In this document: one piece after another, positions 1 to 5,850 of the stretch
Position numbering within the stretch: position 1 is the first letter of the stretch
Layout of the letters: each line of letters opens with the position of its first letter
Origin: Planctomycetaceae bacterium
GTDB taxonomy: Bacteria > Planctomycetota > Planctomycetia > Pirellulales > Thermoguttaceae
Length of the DNA stretch: 11,715 nt
Assembly (NCBI GenBank): GCA_031274045.1
Contig: JAISQS010000191.1
Coordinates: 1-11,715, forward strand
Reading direction: 5' to 3'
Program-made: the position numbers and the translations under genes
The notes under the pieces: model-generated
Seen by the model: the letters and a program-made list of their open reading frames with translations, nothing else
What the model was told of the DNA's origin: nothing
Database searches by the model: none

Positions 1-72
1 CCCCCCCCCCCCCCCCCCCCCCCCACCCCCCCCCCACACCCCCGCACCCCCCCCCACGCCCCGGGGGGGGGG
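1..72. other. Homopolymer-rich contig edge (probable artefact)
   Basis: This stretch is nearly pure C with a few A and one G, then switches to a run of ten G at 63-72. It codes for nothing plausible, although it happens to be free of stop codons in the frame of the following gene. Its composition is unlike anything else in the window and it abuts a gene that lacks its start. A sequencing or assembly artefact (such as no-signal poly-G reads and their complement) is the simplest explanation, but a genuine C/G tract cannot be excluded from the sequence alone. Confidence 0.75.
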
Positions 73-1209
73 CAAGGTAGAAGAGCGTTTACGCTCGTCG
101 AACTTCTTGTGGTGATTGCGATTATCGGTGTATTAATCGCACTTCTTTTGCCAGCCGTTCAAGCCGCACGCGAAGCTGCAAGGCGGATGCAATGCTCGAA
201 CAATCTCAAGCAAATCGGCATTGCCCTCCACAATTATGTGGATAGAACCAACGGCTATATGCCAGCGCAAGGTTATCGACGAGGTGGAGGCGGGAGTCCT
301 CCTTTGTCGTTTTTTTCGTCACTGCTTCCCGGCTTAGAACAAAACGCCGTTTTTGACGCGATTTACGGCAGCCCTTCGACGATTGCTCCCGGTGACGCTC
401 AGACTCCCAAAAATTCTCCACCCTGGCATGCTCCTTCTGTTGCGGCTTATCGTGCGGTTATTCCCGCTTTTCTTTGCCCTTCTGACGGTAACAATAAAAA
501 ACCAACAGAACTGGCTCCGTCCCGTATCAATTATCGGGCTTGTCAGGGAGATTGGTGTGCAGGGGCAACTACCGGAGCCGACGATTTTCGCGGAATCGTT
601 ACAGGAATTGGTTATTGGGGAAAATTAAGTGTCATTACCGACGGTACAAGTAATACCGTTTTGGCAAGTGAACGGAACTGCGGAGGTGGAATGCCGAATG
701 ACCTTCGTTCAGGAATCCATAACGTCTCTGGTGTGTTCCATTCCAATACGAGACTTCTCAATCCGCAGTTGTGTCTGACAAGCGATCTGAACGGCACCAA
801 TGAAATACTGAACGGTATTACTGATGACCTTCCCGGTTCGCCCGGTGCGGTGGTGGCAACTGGTTGGTCAAATAACACCGGAGGTTATTCATGGTTAGAT
901 TCGGCAACGATGTTCATTACATTTCAGACGATCTTGCCACCCAATGCTCCCTCGTGTAGTGAAGTTGCCAGCACCCCTCAAAACAATCGAACGCTTGTTT
1001 CTGCAACAAGTTCTCATTCGGGCGGAGTCAATCTTGTTTTGTGTGACGGAGCCACCCGATTTGTCAGTAACACCATTGATGTCGGAAGCGAATTGAATCT
1101 TCCGCCGGGAGGTACAGCCACCACACCGGAAGCACCAACAGCCAATTCCCGTTACGGCGTCTGGGGCGCAATGGGAACTCCGAGTGGTAAAGAATCCAAA
1201 AGTCTCTAA
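73..1209 (+). CDS. DUF1559 (SBP_bac_10) pseudopilin-like protein, 5' truncated
   Basis: The reading frame is open from the contig edge and ends in TAA at 1207-1209. The true start codon is missing: the GTG at 109 lies inside the conserved N-terminal helix, and the frame upstream reads GRRAFTLVELL, the type IV pilin-like cleavage and methylation motif (FTLVE encoded at 88-102). After the hydrophobic helix comes the PAVQAAREAARRMQC segment typical of planctomycete DUF1559 proteins. Other family marks are TDGTSNT (637-657), HSGGVN followed by a DG pair (about 1015-1050) and a YGVWGAMGT tail. The residue before the cleavage-site Phe is Ala, not the usual Gly. About 379 residues remain, close to a full-length member, so only a short N-terminal piece is lost. 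Family members are thought to be exported and anchored by the N-terminal helix; the biochemical role is unknown. Its neighbours are a lipoprotein and a second DUF1559 gene. Confidence 0.93.
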   Translation, partial: QGRRAFTLVELLVVIAIIGVLIALLLPAVQAAREAARRMQCSNNLKQIGIALHNYVDRTNGYMPAQGYRRGGGGSPPLSFFSSLLPGLEQNAVFDAIYGSPSTIAPGDAQTPKNSPPWHAPSVAAYRAVIPAFLCPSDGNNKKPTELAPSRINYRACQGDWCAGATTGADDFRGIVTGIGYWGKLSVITDGTSNTVLASERNCGGGMPNDLRSGIHNVSGVFHSNTRLLNPQLCLTSDLNGTNEILNGITDDLPGSPGAVVATGWSNNTGGYSWLDSATMFITFQTILPPNAPSCSEVASTPQNNRTLVSATSSHSGGVNLVLCDGATRFVSNTIDVGSELNLPPGGTATTPEAPTANSRYGVWGAMGTPSGKESKSL

Positions 1210-1255
1210 TAGAGACTGACCGACAAGTTGTTGAAAGAAAAATCCGTTTCAACAA
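1201..1255 (+). terminator. Two consecutive perfect hairpins at the stop codon
   Basis: AGTCTCT (1201-1207) pairs perfectly with AGAGACT (1211-1217) across a 3-base loop and overlaps the TAA stop. It is followed by TTGTTGAAA (1228-1236) pairing perfectly with TTTCAACAA (1247-1255). Neither hairpin has a following T-run, so intrinsic termination is uncertain; they could instead protect the transcript 3' end. The pairings are seen directly and the function is inferred. Confidence 0.4.
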
Positions 1256-1340
1256 AACATCGGTATCCTCTCCATTGATTTCGGTAACGTGTTTTTGTGT
1301 ACAGTTTATTGATTCCTTTAATATAATATTTTTTACAACA

Positions 1341-1802
1341 ATGAAAACTTACAATCCAATATTGTTTTTTCTTAGTGCTGTTTTGGTGTTGTGCGGTTGC
1401 AGTCCGAAAGCAACATTAAGCGGCTTGGCTCCGGTTCAAGGTGTTGTCACGCTGGACGGCAACCCGGTTGAAGGGGCGATTGTTTCCTTTTCTCCCTTGC
1501 AAAGTAACGGAGAAATGCGTGCGGCTGCCGGGCAAACCGATGCTCAGGGCAAGTTTTTAATGACCACTCTTTCGCCGCAAGATGGTGTAACACCGGGCAA
1601 ATTTGCTGTTACCGTTATCAAGTACGAAAAGTACGGACCACCTCCGCTAAAAGTGATCAACGAGTCGGGAGAAGATGTTACACCGCCTCACCCGGAAAAG
1701 AATGTCTTGCCCAAAAAATATGAAACGAGGGAAACTTCCGATATTCAGGTAACAATTCCTGATTCCGGTGACAAAAACATCACAATTGATTTGAAATCCT
1801 AG
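1341..1802 (+). CDS. Small transthyretin-like lipoprotein
   Basis: This encodes a 153-residue protein starting at ATG 1341. The frame is open further upstream, but this start gives a canonical lipoprotein signal: MKTYN, a hydrophobic stretch, then LVLCGC with Cys20 as the likely lipidated residue (Cys18 precedes it at -2, slightly unusual). The mature part reads VQGVVTLDGNPVEGAIVSFSP, then AAAGQTDAQGKF and GVTPGKFAVTV. This is the beta-sandwich pattern of carboxypeptidase-regulatory or transthyretin-like domains that is common in small planctomycete lipoproteins encoded beside DUF1559 genes. No clear Shine-Dalgarno sequence is visible; TATAAT at 1322-1327 might be a -10 box but lacks a convincing -35 partner. 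The next gene starts 39 bases after the stop with no hairpin between, so the two are probably cotranscribed. A periplasmic or surface-attached structural or binding role is inferred; no catalytic motif is visible. Confidence 0.85.
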   Translation: MKTYNPILFFLSAVLVLCGCSPKATLSGLAPVQGVVTLDGNPVEGAIVSFSPLQSNGEMRAAAGQTDAQGKFLMTTLSPQDGVTPGKFAVTVIKYEKYGPPPLKVINESGEDVTPPHPEKNVLPKKYETRETSDIQVTIPDSGDKNITIDLKS

Positions 1803-1841
1803 TTCATTTTCCATTCCTATAACAATAAACAATGAGGTGTT

Positions 1842-3011
1842 ATGATGAAATACCAAAATACGAAAAAGAGTTCTTCCCTTAACGGGGCGTTTACGCTTGT
1901 TGAGCTGTTAGTGGTGATTGCGATTATTGGCGTTCTGATTGCTCTTTTGCTTCCTGCGGTTCAGGCGGCGCGGGAAGCGGCGAGGCGAATGGAATGTCAA
2001 AACAGGATCAAGCAGGTTGTTTTGGCAGTCCACAATTACCATGACCGTTTCGATTCTCTTCCGGCTCGTGTCTCCGGCATGGACGGAACCAACGATTGGA
2101 CAGGGGCAAATTCCGAAAACCGGCGAATTTCGGCTTGGGTCGGTATTCTGCCGGGTCTGGAACAGCAAGCCCTTTACGAAAACATTACGGATGTTCAGAA
2201 AAACTACATGAATGGCAGCACGTGGGTCGGTTTGCGTGTTGGGGCGGATAATCCCGGCGGTGGTGATCGCTCAACGGTTGCCCGTGATGTACCGGTTCCG
2301 TTTGCTCTTTGCCCTTCCGAAATCCGACCGGATGCCGCTTCGGGATATTACGGGCGGAACAATTATGTTTTTTGTGACGGAGATTTTCCGGGACGCGGTG
2401 ATACCCGACCAAGCGGAAGCGGGCATAACAAAAGAGGTGCCTTTTCCTGCTTTATCTGGCACAATTTAAGTGCCGTTACGGACGGTACTTCCAATACGGT
2501 TGGCGTTAGTGAACGAGGTGTTCACTATGGCAGAGGACGTGACATCACTTCTTCCCTTGCCCAAAGCGTTACCTCTGCAATTAGTGGATTTAGCGAGGGA
2601 AATGCAAACGGAACAGTGGAAGTTCCATCGACATTTAACCCGCAAAATTGTGTGTTACTCAGAGGTGCCAACGGTGAGTATTCAAGTTCGGCAACTTCTG
2701 TCCGCAATGATCGGAGCGGGCGTCGTTGGTTGTGCGGCGAACCGATTTTTGGTGCGTTTAACACCATTGCACCGCCAAACAGTCCGAGTTGTACATTAGG
2801 AACGGGTTCTGCGGATCCGGGAATTCTTCCGCCAATATCGTATCATTCCGGCGGTGTGAATGTTGGTTTATTGGACGGATCGGTGCGGTTTGTTTCCAAC
2901 ACCATTGATTGCGGTGATTTAACCAAAACATGTGTCAAAAACGGAGCGTCCCCGTATGGTGTTTGGGGGGCGTTGGGAACCAAAGACGCAGGAGAACCAA
3001 ACGCCTTCTAA
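1842..3011 (+). CDS. DUF1559 (SBP_bac_10) pseudopilin-like protein
   Basis: This is a complete 389-residue family member. Two adjacent ATG codons lie at 1842 and 1845. GAGGTG at 1834-1839 leaves only 2 bases to the first and 5 to the second, so 1845 may be the real start. The N-terminus has a basic and polar leader (KYQNTKKSSSLNGA), then FTLVELLVV with the conserved Glu at +5, a hydrophobic helix and PAVQAAREAARRMEC. TDGTSNT is encoded at 2478-2498, HSGGVN at 2844-2861 followed by LLDGSVRFVSNTID, and the tail reads YGVWGALGT. It is a paralogue of the truncated gene at 73-1209 and shares with it Ala rather than Gly before the presumed cleavage site. Export through a type II secretion or type IV pilus-like assembly route is inferred from the leader. 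The specific function is not known. Confidence 0.95.
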   Translation: MMKYQNTKKSSSLNGAFTLVELLVVIAIIGVLIALLLPAVQAAREAARRMECQNRIKQVVLAVHNYHDRFDSLPARVSGMDGTNDWTGANSENRRISAWVGILPGLEQQALYENITDVQKNYMNGSTWVGLRVGADNPGGGDRSTVARDVPVPFALCPSEIRPDAASGYYGRNNYVFCDGDFPGRGDTRPSGSGHNKRGAFSCFIWHNLSAVTDGTSNTVGVSERGVHYGRGRDITSSLAQSVTSAISGFSEGNANGTVEVPSTFNPQNCVLLRGANGEYSSSATSVRNDRSGRRWLCGEPIFGAFNTIAPPNSPSCTLGTGSADPGILPPISYHSGGVNVGLLDGSVRFVSNTIDCGDLTKTCVKNGASPYGVWGALGTKDAGEPNAF

Positions 3012-3032
3012 TTCTTTCCAATGAGGAAAGAA
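3012..3032 (+). terminator. Perfect hairpin directly after the stop codon
   Basis: TTCTTTCC (3012-3019) pairs perfectly with GGAAAGAA (3025-3032) across a 5-base loop, starting one base after the TAA stop. There is no T-tract after it. It resembles the hairpin placement after the upstream DUF1559 gene. A 3'-end or terminator role is inferred. Confidence 0.4.
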
Positions 3033-3055
3033 CATGATAACCCAACACAAATCGC

Positions 3056-3194
3056 GTTAGCGACGGGGGCTTGCCCCCAACAAATATGAATCGACGAAGG
3101 CTTTCCCCTTAAATTGATTGCAGACGAAATTGATTGGTTGTAGATGTAATCGTACAAAAAACAATCATTTCGGGGGCAAGCTCCCGTCGCTAAC
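3056..3194. repeat. Inverted repeat pair of GCTTGC-apex hairpins
   Basis: A 23-base arm at 3056-3078 (begins GTTAGCGACGG) recurs as its reverse complement at 3172-3194 with one mismatch, separated by 93 bases. Each arm is itself a hairpin: GGGGGC-TT-GCCCCC at 3065-3078, and its counterpart with one G-T wobble at 3172-3185. A close relative lies at 10285-10308. The bases between the arms show no gene; the element is dispersed and noncoding. Confidence 0.8.
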
Positions 3195-3219
3195 ACGACT
3201 TTGGTTGGGGGGACGCGAT

Positions 3220-3248
3220 CCGGCGGTTGCGCTGCGCTACACCGCCGG
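3220..3248. repeat. REP-like palindrome
   Basis: CCGGCGGT (3220-3227) pairs perfectly with ACCGCCGG (3241-3248). The 13-base loop contains GCGCTGCGC. This has the look of an extragenic palindromic element, and no coding potential is seen around it. Confidence 0.6.
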
Positions 3249-3321
3249 TTATACATCATGCCGTCGTTGCGTGATTATGGAAAAACAAAAAAAGCAAGTT
3301 TATTGACGCATGATTACTAAG

Positions 3322-3397
3322 GGAAGGTAATGGAAGAATATTCAAAACTTCCCTTCCTGTGAATGATTCTGTTACCTTCCTGCGAATTATTCTGTTA
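3322..3397. repeat. Compound repeat: inverted 9-mers and a 23-bp-period tandem pair
   Basis: GGAAGGTAA at 3322-3330 has its perfect reverse complement TTACCTTCC at 3372-3380. Two 22-base copies (3353-3374 and 3376-3397, each CTTCCTG-GAAT-ATTCTGTTA with variable bases at the dashes) sit in tandem with two mismatches. The 19 bases at 3323-3341 recur exactly at 10174-10192, so this belongs to a dispersed family. No gene is seen in 3249-3469 otherwise. Confidence 0.65.
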
Positions 3398-3469
3398 AAA
3401 AAACAGCATGAACAATGAGAAAACTTGGCAGTAGGAAACATTGGGGTAATCGTGTTAGGTCGCGTTGTC

Positions 3470-3498
3470 TTGAATACCGACAAGCATGACACTATATT
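3470..3498 (+). promoter_or_regulatory. Candidate sigma70-type promoter for nadB
   Basis: TTGAAT (3470-3475) and TATATT (3493-3498) are separated by exactly 17 bases, matching 4 of 6 and 5 of 6 consensus positions. Transcription from here would give a leader of about 85 bases that includes the heptamer array before nadB. It is a prediction from pattern only. Confidence 0.4.
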
Positions 3499-3540
3499 AA
3501 TTATATTAGTAGCCAGTAGCCGGTTGCAGGTAATTAGTCA

Positions 3541-3582
3541 CTCTCAACTCTCCACTCTCAACTCTCCACTCTCCACTCTCCA
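3541..3582 (+). repeat. Heptanucleotide tandem repeat in the nadB leader
   Basis: Six uninterrupted 7-bp units lie at 3541-3582 in the order CTCTCAA, CTCTCCA, CTCTCAA, CTCTCCA, CTCTCCA, CTCTCCA. The array ends 6 bases before the ATG of nadB and occupies the place where a ribosome binding site would be expected. Such arrays can change copy number by slippage. Confidence 0.9.
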
Positions 3583-3588
3583 CTATTT

Positions 3589-5202
3589 ATGCTCCGTTAT
3601 CTTGTTCCATTTCATCCGAAGCGTCATCCGCATTTTTTTACTGATGTGTTGATCATTGGTGGCGGATTGGCGGGGTTCCGTGCGGCGTTGGCGGTTGATC
3701 CGAAGTTGCAGGTTCTGCTGATTTGCAAGAACGGTCTCGAAAACTCCAACAGTGTTCATGCGCAAGGCGGTGTGGCAACCGTTTGGGCGAAAACAGATTC
3801 GCCTGAAGAGCATATCGAAGATACCCTCGTCGCCGGAGGAGAACTCTGCGACCGCGCTGTTGTCGAACGTGTTGTCCGGCAAGGTCCGCATGAGATTCGG
3901 AAATTACTCGAAATCGGAACGCAATTCGATAAAAAAGATAACGGTGAAATCCTGCTCGGAAGAGAAGGCGGACATCGAAGTGACCGGATTTTGCACGCCA
4001 ACGGAGATTCCACCGGACGGGAACTCATCCGATCCATGATCGAAGAAATCAAAAGGAAACCCAATATTCGGATTTGGGAAAATACATTCGCTCTCGATCT
4101 GTTGACAACAGGCGAATCTTGTCGCGGTGCGATTGTTTATTGGAAGAAACATGACGAAAAAGAACTTATCTGGGCAAAACAAACCATCCTTGCCAGCGGC
4201 GGAATCGGGCAACTCTACCGCGAAACCACCAACCCCGAAATCGCTACCGGTGACGGAATCGCAATCGCTTATCGGGCTGGCGCAAAAATTCGGGATATGG
4301 AATTTGTTCAATTTCACCCGACTGTCCTGTATATTGCCGGAAGCAGCCGCAGTCTGATTTCCGAAGCCATGCGAGGTGAAGGTGCCAAACTTGTTGACAG
4401 GAAAGGCTACCGCTTCATGCCTGATTACGACGAACGCGCGGAATTGGCACCGCGCGATGTTGTCAGCCGAAGTATTGTGCAACACATGGAAAAAACCAAT
4501 TCGCCCAATGTTTATCTTGATCTAACCCACAAACCGGCAGATTGGATTTATTCACGCTTTCCCGGCATCGCGTCAACATGTCGGCATTTCGGAATTGATA
4601 TTGCGAAAGACCGGATTCCGGTGCGTCCCGGTGCTCATTATTTAATGGGTGGTGTTCTGGTGGATGCGGACGGGCAAAGTTCGCTCAAGGGGCTTTGGGC
4701 AATCGGCGAAGTTTCCAGCACCGGACTTCACGGAGCCAACCGCCTCGCCTCAAACAGTTTGCTCGAAGCCCTTGTTTTCGGCGAATCGTCCGGGCGGTTG
4801 GCGTCGAAAAACGCACAGATTATGACCAACGATTATCAGGTCGAACCCATCGAAAACCAACCCTTGCCCCCGCCCAATCTTATTCAACAACATCTGCCGA
4901 CGCTTCTTGATCTGGCTGATATTCGCAATGCATTAAAGAGTTTGCTTTGGCGTACTGCGGGTGTGGTTCGCCATGAAGAAGGGTTGCGTGGTGCGTTGGA
5001 GGACACGCTTCAATGGTCTGGTTACGTCTTTTCGCAACAGTTCCAATCCATCGAAGGTTGGGAAATTCAAAATATGTTGCTTGTTGCCCGCCTCATTCTC
5101 GAAGGAGCCTTGCAACGACAAGAAACCAGAGGCGCTCACAACCGTTCCGATTATCCAAAAACTTCCGCAAACGCCGTTCATTCTGTTGTCTGCGGGAAGT
5201 AA
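3589..5202 (+). CDS. nadB: L-aspartate oxidase
   Basis: This 537-residue flavoprotein oxidises L-aspartate to iminoaspartate, the first step of de novo NAD synthesis in the cytoplasm (quinolinate synthase NadA acts next). The N-terminal FAD fold has IIGGGLAGF with the GxGxxG glycines at 24, 26 and 29. The SVHAQGG segment at 55-61 and the His129 region (HRSDRILHANGDSTGREL) match NadB. QFHPT at 241-245, RGEGA from Arg262, LAPRD at 286-290 and GLHGANRLASNSL from Gly379 are characteristic of the NadB, succinate dehydrogenase and fumarate reductase flavoprotein family. The C-terminal helical domain ends in RGAHNRSDYP from Arg514. Length and motif set fit NadB better than a fumarate reductase flavoprotein. 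The ATG at 3589 has no Shine-Dalgarno sequence; a pyrimidine-rich heptamer array lies just upstream instead. nadA and nadC are not adjacent, so the gene appears monocistronic here. Confidence 0.95.
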   Translation: MLRYLVPFHPKRHPHFFTDVLIIGGGLAGFRAALAVDPKLQVLLICKNGLENSNSVHAQGGVATVWAKTDSPEEHIEDTLVAGGELCDRAVVERVVRQGPHEIRKLLEIGTQFDKKDNGEILLGREGGHRSDRILHANGDSTGRELIRSMIEEIKRKPNIRIWENTFALDLLTTGESCRGAIVYWKKHDEKELIWAKQTILASGGIGQLYRETTNPEIATGDGIAIAYRAGAKIRDMEFVQFHPTVLYIAGSSRSLISEAMRGEGAKLVDRKGYRFMPDYDERAELAPRDVVSRSIVQHMEKTNSPNVYLDLTHKPADWIYSRFPGIASTCRHFGIDIAKDRIPVRPGAHYLMGGVLVDADGQSSLKGLWAIGEVSSTGLHGANRLASNSLLEALVFGESSGRLASKNAQIMTNDYQVEPIENQPLPPPNLIQQHLPTLLDLADIRNALKSLLWRTAGVVRHEEGLRGALEDTLQWSGYVFSQQFQSIEGWEIQNMLLVARLILEGALQRQETRGAHNRSDYPKTSANAVHSVVCGK

Positions 5203-5285
5203 AGATATGATGGGGTTGCGGAACAAGGTTTGATATACTTTACACCGCAACAAATTGTTCCTTTTCGTAATACGGATTTTATAAT

Positions 5286-5463
5286 AACCTTATTTCCAAC
5301 CTGATTTTCTTACAAAAACAACCTTAGTAGCCATTGATCATAAAAAAGATCAACCTTATTTACATTATTTAAATGTCTTAATAAGGTAATAAGGTTTTGT
5401 TCTTGGGGGCATGGGTTGCTACTAAGGTTGTTTTGTTAGGAAAATCAGGTTGGAAATAAGGTT
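5286..5463. repeat. MITE-like element with 45-bp terminal inverted repeats
   Basis: The 45-base arm at 5286-5330 matches the reverse complement of 5419-5463 with 3 mismatches. The element is 178 bases long. Inside it, AACCTTATT (5352-5360) pairs perfectly with AATAAGGTT (5388-5396), and ACATT (5362-5366) with AATGT (5372-5376), giving a nested near-perfect foldback. The AACCTTATT word is also at both outer ends, and a tandem AATAAGGT copy lies at 5380-5387. No transposase is encoded and I see no clear target-site duplication. It is therefore called only a non-autonomous element or large hairpin. Bases 5203-5285 before it hold only a weak hairpin (GGAACAA 5220-5226 with TTGTTCC 5255-5261, then TTTT). 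Confidence 0.75.
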
Positions 5464-5591
5464 TTGTCAATTGAAAAACCCGCTACTACAATTCTACTTT
5501 TTAGGGCGGGGTAGAGTATATATAGTAAGGCATCTTCACCGGCTTGAACAGCCATTTGCCGGATCAATCTCCGCGTCCTTGCACGCAAGGC

Positions 5592-5740
5592 AACTTCTAA
5601 AAACTCTTTTTTAACCACGAAAGACACAAAAAAACACGAAAGAATTTTTGTTATCACTTTTTTATGATAAACGATTGACAACATTTGTATTTTTCGTGAA
5701 ATTTCGTGTGTTTCGTGGTTGTCCCCTGTTTTTAGAAGTT
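5592..5740. repeat. 149-bp palindromic element with CACGAAA arms
   Basis: AACTTCTAAAAAC (5592-5604) pairs perfectly with GTTTTTAGAAGTT (5728-5740). Inside these, 5613-5641 (AACCACGAAAGACAC and onward) is 24 of 29 complementary to 5692-5720. At the centre TTATCA (5651-5656) pairs with TGATAA (5665-5670). Arms of this AACCACGAAA type are, to my knowledge, widespread as dispersed repeats in environmental bacteria. Bases 5464-5591 before it contain a small hairpin (CCTTGC 5577-5582 with GCAAGG 5585-5590) and no convincing gene. Confidence 0.7.
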
Positions 5741-5850
5741 CCCGCAAATGAAAAGAGACAATTACATCTTGAAACAGTTTGAGAATTTTTTTTGAATTTT
5801 ACCTACAAATCGCCCGGAAAATCGTAATAAACCCTGAAAGGATAAAAACC

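Noticed and set aside
5445..5747. Minus-strand open frame of 100 residues, with a helical-looking stretch EFLEVALRARTRRLIRQ
   Set aside because: It covers the palindromic element at 5592-5740 and part of the other foldback element, with no ribosome binding site and no family I can name. A gene remnant is possible but not supportable.
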